This document shows positions 1-8,084 of a stretch of DNA of 64,000 nt, piece after piece. The first letter of the stretch is position 1; each line of letters opens with the position of its first letter. Source of the stretch: Microvirga pudoricolor (GTDB lineage Bacteria > Pseudomonadota > Alphaproteobacteria > Rhizobiales > Beijerinckiaceae). The notes under the pieces were generated by a model. The model worked only from the letters and a program-made list of their open reading frames with translations. It ran no database searches and had not been told where the DNA came from. The position numbers and the translations under genes are program-made. The stretch spans positions 310,001 through 374,000 of the forward strand of contig NZ_JAFEMB010000001.1 of NCBI RefSeq assembly GCF_016892705.1. The letters run 5' to 3'.

Positions 1-357
1 CCGCAATTCGACCTCCTGTCGACCCTCACGGAGCAGGAAGGCCTGAGCCAGCAGGAACTGGCGGAGCGGCTCTATGTGACCAAGGGCAATGTCTCGGGGC
101 TTCTGGACCGGATGGTGGAGGCGGGCCTGGTCGAGCGGCGATCCCCGCCGGGGGACCGGCGCTCCAATGCTCTCTACCTGACCCCGAAAGGCCGTGACTT
201 GGCCGAGCGGGGGATCATGGCCCAGCGGACCTATGTGAACAACACGCTCGGCTCCCTGGATCCGGCCGACCTCGCCGATCTCGAGCGCATTGTTCTCATC
301 TGGCGCGAGCGGGCTCGCCACGTCGAGGAAGCGCTGGCGACCGAACCGGCGGACTGA
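1..357 (+). CDS. MarR-family transcriptional regulator (5'-truncated by window edge)
   Basis: The reading frame is open from base 1 and ends at TGA 355-357, so the start lies outside the window. The visible part holds the recognition helix and wing of a MarR winged helix: 'LSQQELAERLYVTKGNVSGLLDRM' region followed by 'GLVERR' and the wing signature 'DRRSNALYLTPKG'. The rest is the C-terminal dimerisation helix. MarR proteins are dimeric repressors that usually respond to phenolic or oxidative ligands and often control a neighbouring gene; the DoxX-like gene just downstream on the same strand is a possible target or partner. Family assignment is firm; the ligand cannot be read from sequence. 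Confidence 0.88.
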   Translation, partial: PQFDLLSTLTEQEGLSQQELAERLYVTKGNVSGLLDRMVEAGLVERRSPPGDRRSNALYLTPKGRDLAERGIMAQRTYVNNTLGSLDPADLADLERIVLIWRERARHVEEALATEPAD

Positions 358-396
358 ACCGCCCGGCGGCCGGTGTGCCGCGAGGCGCATCGGGCC

Positions 397-430
397 GCCG
401 TAAGCTTTGCTTTATGCCTGCCCTTACGGC
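397..430. promoter_or_regulatory. 8-bp perfect inverted repeat between marR-like gene and doxX
   Basis: GCCGTAAG at 397-404 and CTTACGGC at 423-430 are perfect inverted copies separated by 18 bases. They lie between the marR-like stop and the DoxX start, and the spacer contains a smaller AAGC-TTT-GCTT dyad. It could be an operator for the adjacent MarR protein or a stem-loop at the end of its mRNA. There is no T-tract, so a simple terminator is less likely. Confidence 0.35.
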
Positions 431-462
431 ATCCGCGTTCGCCGGACCGCAAGGGGGTTTCC

Positions 463-882
463 ATGACACCGCATTGGGTTCTTTCCACTCTCAAGAGCCG
501 GGCCACTGAGATCGCGGCCCGGATCGTGCTCACCTTCCCGTATTGGGGCAGCGGCCTGTCCAAGCTGCTGGATTTCTCCGGCGGCATGGCGGAGATGAGT
601 CATTTCGGGCTTGAGCCGGCCTGGCTCTACAACGCCCTGACCATCCTTGTTCAGCTCGGCGGTTCCGCCCTGGTCATCCTCAACCGCTGGACCTGGTTCG
701 GCGCCGGCGCGCTCGGGGTCTTCACGGCCCTGACGATCCCGATCGTGCACGCCTTCTGGCGCCTGGAGGGCGAGCGGGCCGTCACGGCGTTCCACACGGC
801 CGGTGAGCATGTGGGCATGATCGGCGCCCTGATCATCGTCTCGATCCTGGCCACGCGGCCCCGCGCCGTGGCCCCGCGTTGA
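463..882 (+). CDS. DoxX family membrane protein
   Basis: This 139-residue protein is rich in membrane helices and has the DoxX-type pattern: an N-terminal helix with 'RIVLTFPYWGSGLSKLLDF', a second segment around 'YNALTILVQLGGSALVIL', then two more helices near residues 80-100 and 115-135. The ATG at 463 was chosen over longer in-frame options because AAGGGGG lies 6 bases upstream. DoxX/DoxD relatives are small inner-membrane proteins, some linked to thiosulfate:quinone reduction or redox stress. Function here is unknown. It follows the MarR-type gene in the same direction and may be regulated by it. Confidence 0.75.
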   Translation: MTPHWVLSTLKSRATEIAARIVLTFPYWGSGLSKLLDFSGGMAEMSHFGLEPAWLYNALTILVQLGGSALVILNRWTWFGAGALGVFTALTIPIVHAFWRLEGERAVTAFHTAGEHVGMIGALIIVSILATRPRAVAPR

Positions 883-1107
883 GGGGCTGCCTTAACGTCT
901 GGCCCCTGCCCTGCCCTTGTCCGGCGGCGGCATGACGCAGGCGGGATGACGCCCCGATGTAATGATGTTAATCTCCGGTTAATGGGATCGGCGGCATGAA
1001 AATGTCTGTCGGCAAATGGTCACGGGGCAGCCCAGAAGCTGCCACGAGGACCGCACAACTCAGGATCAGAGATCGATCCCATCGCTGATCCGCCATGGGA
1101 GGTAGAA

Positions 1108-1296
1108 GTGACCCAAGAGAAGAACGCCCAAGAGCTTCGCCAAGAATCTCGACAGCAGGCCCAGTCCGGCACGGCCTTCAAGCCGGTGGCGCTGCCCGCC
1201 CTCGCGGCCGCCGTTCATGCATCCCGCAAGCAGCCCCAGCACAAGAAGACGAGCGAGCTTCCGGCCATCCTGCGCAAGGAAGCGCAGCTCGGCTGA
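1108..1296 (+). CDS. Small basic hypothetical protein
   Basis: This 62-residue protein begins at GTG 1108 behind a good ribosome binding site (GGGAGGT at 1097-1103). It is rich in Gln, Lys, Arg and Ala, lacks Cys, and has no obvious membrane segment or signal peptide. The central part 'VALPALAAAVHASRK' is helix-prone. A G/C-rich hairpin follows at 1308-1326. I do not recognise a family. The ribosome binding site, isolated position and trailing hairpin support it as a real gene, but no function can be assigned. Confidence 0.5.
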   Translation: MTQEKNAQELRQESRQQAQSGTAFKPVALPALAAAVHASRKQPQHKKTSELPAILRKEAQLG

Positions 1297-1307
1297 CGAT
1301 AAAAGAG

Positions 1308-1326
1308 CCGCCCCTTACGGGGACGG
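1308..1326 (+). terminator. Hairpin after small basic protein gene
   Basis: CCG-CCCC at 1308-1314 pairs with GGGG-CGG at 1319-1326 (one bulged A), with a TTAC loop. It starts 11 bases after the stop codon of the small gene. There is no U-run, so it could be a weak terminator or an mRNA-stabilising hairpin. Confidence 0.35.
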
Positions 1327-1391
1327 CCCCTTCCGAGTGTGAACGGCAAGGGAAACGGCGAGGGAGCGTCGCGACGGACGCTCCTCGAAAC

Positions 1392-1994
1392 TCAGCGGAC
1401 GATCACCTTCGCGTCGACGCCGACGCGGTTGTACAAGTCCACCACGTCGATGTTGCGCATGCGGATGCACCCCGACGACACGGCCTGCCCGATCTTCTCC
1501 GGCTCATTGGTGCCGTGGATGCGATAGAGGGTGTCCTTGTTGCCCTCGAACAGGTAGAGCGCTCGCGCGCCGAGCGGGTTGGCCGGGCCGCCCTTCATGG
1601 GATGGACGTGCGGCCAGCGCGCCACCATCTCGGCCGGCGGGTTCCAGTTCGGCCACTCGGCCTTGCGGGCCACGCGGGACGTACCGGTCCAGCCATACGC
1701 CTCGTCGCCGACCGCGACACCGTAGCGGATCATCTTGCCGCCCGGCAGAACGTAGTACAGGAAACGCTCCCTCGTATCGACCACGATGGTGCCCGGCGCC
1801 TCACCGGTGACGTCGCTCATCAGATAGCGGCCATAGCGCATGTCTTCCTGCGCGGTCGGGATCTGAGCCATGTATTCGGCGTCCCGGGCGGAAAGCTCCG
1901 GCTCCGGAACCGACTGGAAGGTGCAGCCGGCGAGAAGGGCGGCGCTGGCCGAGAGAAGGATCGACCTGGAAAGAAGCGGCCTAGAGAAACGCAT
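1392..1994 (-). CDS. L,D-transpeptidase (YkuD domain) lipoprotein
   Basis: The product is 200 residues from ATG 1994. The start begins a lipoprotein-type signal (MRFSRPLLSRSILL...LLAGC), which argues against the longer upstream start. The YkuD domain covers roughly residues 60-200. Its catalytic signature is visible as His160 in 'IHGTN' and Cys176 in 'SSGCIRM', with the usual spacing of about 16. L,D-transpeptidases form 3-3 cross-links in peptidoglycan or attach outer-membrane proteins to it, acting in the periplasm. The precise reaction cannot be told from sequence. It is transcribed divergently from the deacetylase-like gene, about 200 bases away. Confidence 0.88.
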   Translation of the reverse strand: MRFSRPLLSRSILLSASAALLAGCTFQSVPEPELSARDAEYMAQIPTAQEDMRYGRYLMSDVTGEAPGTIVVDTRERFLYYVLPGGKMIRYGVAVGDEAYGWTGTSRVARKAEWPNWNPPAEMVARWPHVHPMKGGPANPLGARALYLFEGNKDTLYRIHGTNEPEKIGQAVSSGCIRMRNIDVVDLYNRVGVDAKVIVR

Positions 1995-2193
1995 TGGATC
2001 TTGCCCCGCTGCGACGCCCTGTCGGGCGCCGCCATGCCATACTGACGAGAGGATCAGCTTCCCTTTGGGAAATCTAACCCGAATCATCGGCACCTTGCCA
2101 CGAGTTCCATCGAAAGAGTGTTGCAGCACAACAACATGGACAGACGCTCACGCGATTGCGAGGATGACACACCCCTCCGCAACGTAGCCAGCG

Positions 2194-3147
2194 ATGACCA
2201 CCCTCCTCATCAGTCACACCGCCGCCCTCGACCACCACACCCCTATCGGCCATCCCGAACGTCCTGACCGCATTCGCGCCGTGGAGGCCGCCCTGGAGCA
2301 GGAACGCTTCGCCGCCCTCGTGCGCGAGGGGGCCCCCATGGCCGAAATGGAGGCGCTCACCCTGGCTCATCCCGAGGATCACGTGGTGGCGCTCCGGGAC
2401 GCCTGTCCCCGCGAGGGGCTCGTTCGCATCGACGACGACACGGTCATGTCCCCGGGCACCTACGAAGCGGCCCTGCGGGGCGTCGGCGGGGCTGTCCTGG
2501 CGGTGGACGAGGTCATGTCGGGGCGCGCCGCCAACGCGTTCGTGGCCATGCGGCCTCCCGGCCATCACGCCGAGCGGACGCGCGCCATGGGATTCTGCTT
2601 TTTCAACAACGCCGCCATCGCGGCCCGGCACGCCCAGAAGCACCACGGCGCCCGGCGCGTGGCGATCATGGACTGGGACGTCCATCACGGGAACGGCACG
2701 CAGGATATCTTCTGGAAGGACGGGAGCGTGCTCTACAGCTCGACGCACGAGATGCCGCTCTATCCCGGAACCGGGGCGGCGAGCGAGCGCGGCGAGCATG
2801 GCACCATCGTCAACGCTCCCCTCCATTCCGGTGAGGGCAGCGAGTCGTTCCGCGACGCCATGCGGGGTACGGTCCTGCCGGCCATCGACGCGTTCAAGCC
2901 GGACCTGATCGTGATTTCCGCCGGTTTCGACGCCCATTGGCGCGACCCGTTGGGGGGGCTGAAGCTCACCGAGACGGATTTCGACTGGGCCACGACCATG
3001 CTCATGGACCTCGCCGACCGGCACTGCGGCGGGCGGATCGTCTCCGTGCTCGAGGGCGGCTACGACCTCGACGGACTTGCACGGTCCGTCGCCTCCCATG
3101 TCGGCGCCCTCATGGGGCAGTCGGCCTACCGGGCCGACGCCGCCTGA
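2194..3147 (+). CDS. Histone deacetylase family protein (class II-like amidohydrolase)
   Basis: The 317-residue product matches the arginase/deacetylase fold of bacterial HDAC-like amidohydrolases. Visible active-site elements are the His pair H124-H125 in 'RPPGHHAE', the zinc ligands D162 and H164 in 'DWDVHHGNG', and D246 in 'SAGFDAHW', plus the late 'LEGGYDL' loop. Such enzymes remove acetyl groups from acetyl-lysine, acetylpolyamines or other acylamides. The bacterial substrate is not predictable. The 3' end overlaps the convergent flippase gene by 22 bases. Confidence 0.9.
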   Translation: MTTLLISHTAALDHHTPIGHPERPDRIRAVEAALEQERFAALVREGAPMAEMEALTLAHPEDHVVALRDACPREGLVRIDDDTVMSPGTYEAALRGVGGAVLAVDEVMSGRAANAFVAMRPPGHHAERTRAMGFCFFNNAAIAARHAQKHHGARRVAIMDWDVHHGNGTQDIFWKDGSVLYSSTHEMPLYPGTGAASERGEHGTIVNAPLHSGEGSESFRDAMRGTVLPAIDAFKPDLIVISAGFDAHWRDPLGGLKLTETDFDWATTMLMDLADRHCGGRIVSVLEGGYDLDGLARSVASHVGALMGQSAYRADAA

Positions 3148-4514
3148 GCGAGGGAATGACTGTTGATTCGGGAGAGCTTGCGGAGCAGCTCTCCCAGGGC
3201 CAAGGCGCGCATCCCCGACACGGTGGCGAGCACGACCAGCGCAGCATGGGCCGAGACCTGCAGGGCCACGAAGGCGGCCGCGACGCTGCCGAGCGCCGCG
3301 AGGCCGTTCACCAGGACCAGCCAGCGCTGCTGGGGGTAGAGCGCGCATGAATCGTTGAGCGGCGCGGCAAGGGCCACGAAGAGCTGGAAGGTGGCGATCA
3401 CCGGCACGACTTTCGGCAGGTCCGCGAGTTCGGTGGGGTCGAGCCAGGGATCGATGGCGATGATCGATCCGGCCACGGCCGCGTAGCCGGCGCCCAGGAA
3501 GAGGATCAGAAGGACCATCACGTGGCGGCCGAAGATCGCCCCCACGCGCCCGGCCATGGGCCTCAGCCGATGCAGGAAGATGGGCGTGGACGAGGCCGTG
3601 ATGATCTGCGTCGGCACGTCGAAGATCCGGTAGGCCAGGGCTACGTGCCCGGCATAGACCGCAGCCGCCGAGAGAGGCGCGATCAGGAGCGGCGACATCA
3701 CGAAGGCGAGGGACAGGAAAGCGCCCGGGAGGTTGTAGAGGGGCAGGCCCTTCCATTTGCGGGCCACGATCCCCAGCGCCAGCCACGACCAGCCCTTCGC
3801 CAGCCCGGCGAACTGGTGGCGCCGCCGCCAGCTCAGGTAGAGCACGCCGCTGGCATGTCCGATCACGTCGGCCAGCACGAAGCACAGGGCGTCGTCCTGG
3901 AGCGGCAGGGCGATGAGAATCACCAGGGCGGCCGGCTGCACAATGGACTGAACCAGGGAGGCGCGGCCCAGGCCCTTGAAATCGCCGCCCCGGGTGGTGA
4001 GCGCGAAGGCGAGACGCAGCATGGCCCTCATGAGAAGCGCCACGGGGAAGAACAGAATAAGCTTGAGGCGGATGAAGCCTCCGATCCCGACCCCCAGGGC
4101 GGCAACGGTGGCGACGAGCCAGATGACCGCTCCCACGGCGACGCACAGCCGCAGGGCCACCTGTGATTCGCGATCCGTGGACGCCGCCACGATGGCAGTG
4201 TCGTAGCGCAGGAAGATCGCGATCCAGACCAGCGTCGCGCAGGATTGATAGACCCCGAACTCCGCGAAGGCCTCGATGTCCACGAACCAGGCGGCCACGA
4301 TCAGCGTGACCACGGACATGGCCCGGGCGCCGAACAGCCGGAAGGCGAGCCGGGCGGCGTCGCGCCCCGGCTCGGCCGTGATGAGCCCCGCCGCCAGCCC
4401 GCGCACGGCTTCCATCAGGTCCACCAGGCGGGACCGGCGCGGCGCGAGCGCATCCGTCATGGGCATTTGAGCCATGGGCATGTGAGCATCCCCGACGCCG
4501 GGGCGCGGTTCCAT
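3126..4514 (-). CDS. Oligosaccharide flippase family (Wzx/MATE-like) membrane protein
   Basis: This 462-residue polytopic protein has about 12 hydrophobic segments spread from residue 45 to the C-terminus. The pattern of the polysaccharide-exporter (MOP) superfamily is seen, with the motif-like N-terminal stretch 'RLFGARAMSVVTLIVAAWF' and 'FAEFGVYQSCATLVWIAIF...YDTAIVAA'. Such proteins flip lipid-linked sugars across the inner membrane for LPS or exopolysaccharide. The ATG at 4514 has GGGAG 6 bases upstream and is preferred over the ATG at 4616, which sits inside the ribBA 3' end. No glycosyltransferases are nearby, so the substrate is unknown. Confidence 0.78.
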   Translation of the reverse strand: MEPRPGVGDAHMPMAQMPMTDALAPRRSRLVDLMEAVRGLAAGLITAEPGRDAARLAFRLFGARAMSVVTLIVAAWFVDIEAFAEFGVYQSCATLVWIAIFLRYDTAIVAASTDRESQVALRLCVAVGAVIWLVATVAALGVGIGGFIRLKLILFFPVALLMRAMLRLAFALTTRGGDFKGLGRASLVQSIVQPAALVILIALPLQDDALCFVLADVIGHASGVLYLSWRRRHQFAGLAKGWSWLALGIVARKWKGLPLYNLPGAFLSLAFVMSPLLIAPLSAAAVYAGHVALAYRIFDVPTQIITASSTPIFLHRLRPMAGRVGAIFGRHVMVLLILFLGAGYAAVAGSIIAIDPWLDPTELADLPKVVPVIATFQLFVALAAPLNDSCALYPQQRWLVLVNGLAALGSVAAAFVALQVSAHAALVVLATVSGMRALALGELLRKLSRINSHSLAQAASAR

Positions 4515-4612
4515 GGCTGGCTCCCGACCGGCATCACGGTTGATTGGGTTCACGGTGCTAATGCTTAGCTCGATCAAGGTTACGGAACGTTGAAGGCCCG
4601 CCCCGGAGGACT

Positions 4613-5692
4613 TCAAACGTCGATCGTTTCCTGTCCCAGCAGCGAGATGCCGAAGCCGCTCAACCCCACGTAAGAGCGGCTAGATGTGGCAAGATTGCGG
4701 ATGGAGGCCACGCCGAGATCCCGCAGGATCTGGGCGCCCAGCCCCACCTCCCGCCATTGGTTCATGCGGGCCGCCTCGGAATCCGGCTCGGCATCCACGA
4801 AATTGGTGGTCGGCACCCCGGCGGCCCCGTCCCGCAGGTAGACCAGCACGCCCTTGCCCTCCTGGGCGAAGCGCTGCATCACCGCGGCGATCGTCCGGCC
4901 GCCCTCGAATACGTCCGCCAGCGCATTGGCGCGGTGGAGGCGCACCGGGATGTCGGCGCCGTCCCCGATGCGGCCGTGAACCAGGGCCAGGTGCTGGACC
5001 GGGTCGAACGGGGTCGAATACGCGTAGCCCGTAAACTCGCCCCACTGGGTCGAGACCGGGAAGGTGGCGATCCGCTCCACGAGCTTCTCGCGGGCCTGGC
5101 GATACGCGATGAGGTCGGCCACCGAGATTCGCTTGAGCTCGTGCCTCTCGCCGAAGGCGGTGATCTGCTCGCCCTTCATGACGGTGCCGTCGTCGTTGGC
5201 GAGTTCGCAAATCACGCCCACGGGGGGCAGCCCGGCGAGCTTGCACAGGTCCACCGCCGCCTCGGTATGGCCGGAGCGCATGAGCACCCCGCCCTCCTTG
5301 GCGATGAGCGGGAAGACGTGGCCCGGGCGCACGAAATCGGTCGCACCCATGTTGCCGTTGGCCAGCGCCCGCACCGTGTTGGTGCGCTGCTCCGCCGAGA
5401 TGCCCGTGGTGAGGCCGTGGCGCACGTCCACGGTCACCGTGAAGGCGGTGCCCAGGGGCGCGTCGTTTGACGGCACCATGGGGTCGAGGCGCAGGCGCCG
5501 GGCCTCGCCGACCGTCAGCGGCGCGCAGACGATGCCGCAGGTGTTGCGGATGATGAACGCCATTTTCTCCGGCGTGCAGAGGGAGGCCGCGACGACGAGA
5601 TCGCCCTCGTTCTCGCGGTCGTCGTCGTCGGTCACGATGACGATTTCGCCCGCGGCAAAGGCTTCGATGGCATCCGTAATGCTGTGCGACAT
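4613..5692 (-). CDS. ribB: 3,4-dihydroxy-2-butanone-4-phosphate synthase with degenerate GTP cyclohydrolase II-like domain
   Basis: Residues 1-205 form a complete RibB domain, with the acidic loop 'DDDDRENEGD' and the 'RPGHVFPL' and 'GHTEAAVDL' motifs; it makes the four-carbon precursor of riboflavin from ribulose 5-phosphate. Residues 206-359 align by pattern with GTP cyclohydrolase II ('LVHGRIGDG...VRLHRANALADVFEGG') but lack the zinc-binding Cys-x10-Cys-x-Cys ligands. The second domain should therefore not have normal GTP cyclohydrolase II activity, a variant described in Proteobacteria as RibBX. The gene lies between aroC and the flippase on the same strand. Confidence 0.9.
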   Translation of the reverse strand: MSHSITDAIEAFAAGEIVIVTDDDDRENEGDLVVAASLCTPEKMAFIIRNTCGIVCAPLTVGEARRLRLDPMVPSNDAPLGTAFTVTVDVRHGLTTGISAEQRTNTVRALANGNMGATDFVRPGHVFPLIAKEGGVLMRSGHTEAAVDLCKLAGLPPVGVICELANDDGTVMKGEQITAFGERHELKRISVADLIAYRQAREKLVERIATFPVSTQWGEFTGYAYSTPFDPVQHLALVHGRIGDGADIPVRLHRANALADVFEGGRTIAAVMQRFAQEGKGVLVYLRDGAAGVPTTNFVDAEPDSEAARMNQWREVGLGAQILRDLGVASIRNLATSSRSYVGLSGFGISLLGQETIDV

Positions 5693-5770
5693 GATCGTCC
5701 TATCTGGGCGGCTGGACCGGCGCCGTCTCGCAAGACTGCGGGCCGCCGTGCGGCCCGCTATAGCACCCCT

Positions 5771-6904
5771 CTAAATGGGCTGGAAGCCGCGCTCGAAAGG
5801 CCAGTTGGCCCCGCTGCCCACCTGCCCCCGGTGGCGCAAGACATGGTCCGCAAGAACGCAAGCCACCATGGCCTCGCCCACGGGCACCGCCCGAATGCCC
5901 ACACAGGGGTCGTGGCGACCCTTGGTGCTCACATCGGCGGCCTCGCCGTGACGGGTCACGCTCGCTCGCGGGGTCAGGATGGATGAGGTGGGCTTCACGG
6001 CAAACCGCGCCACCACCGGCTGGCCGGTCGAGATGCCGCCGAGGACGCCGCCCGCGTGGTTCGACAGGAAGGTGGGGGCGCCCTGATTGCCGGGGCGCAT
6101 CTCGTCCGCATTCTCCTCGCCGCGCAGCGCCGCCGCCGCGAAGCCGTCGCCGATCTCGACGCCCTTCACGGCGTTGATCGACATCAGCGCCGAGGCAAGA
6201 TCCGAATCGAGCTTGCCGTAGATCGGCGCGCCCAGGCCTGCGGGCACGCCTTCGGCCACGATCTCGAGCACGGCTCCGATGGAGGAGCCCTCCTTGCGCA
6301 AGCCGTCGAGATAGCTCTCGTAGAAGGCCGCCGCCTCGGAATCCGGGCAGAAGAACGGGTTGCGCGAGACCTCGTCCCAGTCCCATTGCGACCGGTTGAT
6401 CGCATGCGGCCCCATCTGGACCAGGGCGCCCCGGACCGTGACGCCGCTCCCGAGCACCTTGCGGGCCACCGCGCCCGCCGCGACGCGCGCCGCCGTCTCG
6501 CGGGCGGATGAGCGCCCTCCCCCCCGGTAATCCCGGATTCCGTACTTCACGTCGTAGGTGAAGTCCGCGTGGCCCGGCCTGTAGGAGTTCTTGATCTCGG
6601 AGTAGTCCTTGGAGCGCTGGTCGACGTTCTCGATCAGGAGCGCGATGGGCGTTCCCGTGGTGACCTGCCGGCCCGTGGCCTCGTCGACGAACACGCCAGA
6701 CAGGATCTTCACCTGGTCGGGCTCCTGGCGCTGCGTGGTGAAGCGCGACTGCCCCGGACGGCGCCGGTCGAGCTCTGCCTGGATATCGGCCGCCTCCAGC
6801 GGGATCATCGGCGGGCAGCCGTCGATAACGCAGCCGAGGGCCGGCCCATGGCTTTCGCCGAAGGTGGTGACGCGGAACAGATGGCCGAACGTGTTGTGAG
6901 ACAT
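5771..6904 (-). CDS. aroC: Chorismate synthase
   Basis: The 377-residue product starts '[20 protein letters not shown]', the first chorismate synthase signature, and has the later '[20 protein letters not shown]' and '[15 protein letters not shown]' regions. It catalyses the last step of the shikimate pathway, removing phosphate from EPSP to form chorismate, with reduced flavin as cofactor. The gene is upstream of and co-directional with ribBA, 78 bases apart, so an aromatic/riboflavin housekeeping operon is plausible. A flavin link between the two is only suggestive. Confidence 0.97.
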   Translation of the reverse strand: MSHNTFGHLFRVTTFGESHGPALGCVIDGCPPMIPLEAADIQAELDRRRPGQSRFTTQRQEPDQVKILSGVFVDEATGRQVTTGTPIALLIENVDQRSKDYSEIKNSYRPGHADFTYDVKYGIRDYRGGGRSSARETAARVAAGAVARKVLGSGVTVRGALVQMGPHAINRSQWDWDEVSRNPFFCPDSEAAAFYESYLDGLRKEGSSIGAVLEIVAEGVPAGLGAPIYGKLDSDLASALMSINAVKGVEIGDGFAAAALRGEENADEMRPGNQGAPTFLSNHAGGVLGGISTGQPVVARFAVKPTSSILTPRASVTRHGEAADVSTKGRHDPCVGIRAVPVGEAMVACVLADHVLRHRGQVGSGANWPFERGFQPI

Positions 6905-6963
6905 GACCTTAACCCAGACGCACGCGCGTCTTAGAGCGAAAGCGCCGGGGTGTCACGCCTGCC

Positions 6964-7356
6964 CTATTGGACGGTGATGCGGTAGGTATAGGTGAGGACG
7001 GTCGGCATGCCGCTGTCGTTGCCGGCCCATGGCACGTCGATGGCAACCTCGTCCGCGCCCGTGAACCCTCTGGCCGGCGTATAGGCGTAGAGCAACCCAC
7101 GCACCTTCGTGCCCGGGCAGGGCGTATCCTTGCCGAGCGTGTGCTCGATCGGGACGATCTCGACCCTGCCACTGGCGCCCTGCCGACGCACCTTGGCGGC
7201 AGGAACGGCATCGGCCTGGCAGGTATTGACCCTATAGCTGAAGAAGCTGCCGATGATGCTCCGGCCCCCCGCCTTCACGGTCTTGCTGGCGGTCTCGGCA
7301 AGGGCCGGACCGGGGAGAATGGCCAGGGCGGCAAGCGCTAACGCGATACGATACAT
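6964..7356 (-). CDS. Secreted hypothetical protein
   Basis: This 130-residue protein has a classic signal peptide (MYRIALALAALAILPGPALA, cleavage expected after Ala20). The mature part contains two Cys, in 'NTCQAD' and 'DTPCPG', that may form one disulfide. The C-terminal half, around 'YAYTPARGFTGADEVAIDV', is predicted to be beta-rich and resembles the end of Ig-like or cadherin-like repeats, but I do not recognise a named family. A perfect palindrome sits 14 bases upstream of its start, suggesting its own regulation. Confidence 0.7.
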   Translation of the reverse strand: MYRIALALAALAILPGPALAETASKTVKAGGRSIIGSFFSYRVNTCQADAVPAAKVRRQGASGRVEIVPIEHTLGKDTPCPGTKVRGLLYAYTPARGFTGADEVAIDVPWAGNDSGMPTVLTYTYRITVQ

Positions 7357-7370
7357 GGAAGATCTCGTTC

Positions 7371-7390
7371 AGATACGTTGTTACGTATCT
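7371..7390. promoter_or_regulatory. Perfect palindrome upstream of secreted protein gene (putative operator)
   Basis: AGATACGT at 7371-7378 and ACGTATCT at 7383-7390 are perfect inverted copies around TGTT. The site is 15 to 34 bases before the ATG of the minus-strand secreted protein, where an operator overlapping a promoter or leader would be expected. The form (8-bp half-sites, 4-bp centre, A/T-richer than its surroundings) resembles TetR- or MarR-type operators. The bound protein is unknown. Confidence 0.45.
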
Positions 7391-7487
7391 GATGTCTCCC
7401 TTGCGCGGACATTTTCAATAGGTCTCGGCGAGGTGGAGATCGCTCGGATCGCTCCCCAGCCGAACCCGGATCCCGAGGCGGGCCGCC

Positions 7488-8084
7488 CTACGCCCAGCGG
7501 TGGTTGCGGTTCTCGATCACCAGCACCTTGCCCTGCCAGATGTCGATGCCCGCCGCGTGGCGGGTCGAGACCCCGCAGGCTACCGACAGGAAGGCCCGGG
7601 CCACGCCCCCGTGCGCCACGACGACGGTGTCGCGGGTGAGGTCCGCCAGGAAGGGCCGGACCCGATCGGCCAGCATGGCGTAGCTCTCGCCGCCGCCCGG
7701 GGGCGCATAGCCCCACTTGTCCCGCTCGCGGGCTGCCGCGAGCACCGGCTCGGTCTTGCGGACCTCCTTCCAGGTCAAGCCTTCCCAGACCCCGAAGGTG
7801 AGTTCCACCAAACGCTCGTCCAGGCGGTAATAATCGGGATAGAGGCCTATGGCGCCGCGCAGGATCTCCATGGTCTCGCGGGTGCGCAGCATGGGGCTCG
7901 CCACGTAGTCCAGGTCCTCGGGCTGGGGCACGAGGGCCTGGAGGCGGCGCCCAGCCTCCTCGGCCTGGACGCGGCCGAGATCGTTGAGCGGAATGTCCTT
8001 CTGGCCCTGAAGGCGGCCTTCGAGGTTCCAATCCGTCTCGCCGTGGCGGATGAAATAGATTTTCGGGCGGGAGGCTGAAACCAT
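7488..8084 (-). CDS. Histidine phosphatase family protein
   Basis: The 198-residue product has the histidine phosphatase (phosphoglycerate mutase-like) signature 'IYFIRHGETDWN' at residues 9-20, with the phospho-accepting His in RHG, and a second His in 'VVAHGGVAR' near residue 155. Members hydrolyse small phosphoesters or act as cofactor-dependent mutases; the short length and 'RLQGQKDIPLNDLG' segment fit the cobalamin/GpmB-like phosphatase branch. The ATG overlaps the fabI stop by one base, so the two are probably translated from one mRNA. The substrate is not known. Confidence 0.88.
   Translation of the reverse strand: MVSASRPKIYFIRHGETDWNLEGRLQGQKDIPLNDLGRVQAEEAGRRLQALVPQPEDLDYVASPMLRTRETMEILRGAIGLYPDYYRLDERLVELTFGVWEGLTWKEVRKTEPVLAAARERDKWGYAPPGGGESYAMLADRVRPFLADLTRDTVVVAHGGVARAFLSVACGVSTRHAAGIDIWQGKVLVIENRNHRWA

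Noticed and set aside
3126..3147. Overlap of deacetylase and flippase 3' ends as a regulatory feature
   Set aside because: A 22-base convergent overlap is common in compact genomes; no extra structure is present there.
2074..4146. Long minus-strand reading frame of 690 codons antisense to the deacetylase and overlapping the flippase
   Set aside because: It lies opposite well-supported coding sequence with family motifs, has low-complexity Arg/Gly/Ala composition and no recognisable domain; high GC makes antisense frames long.
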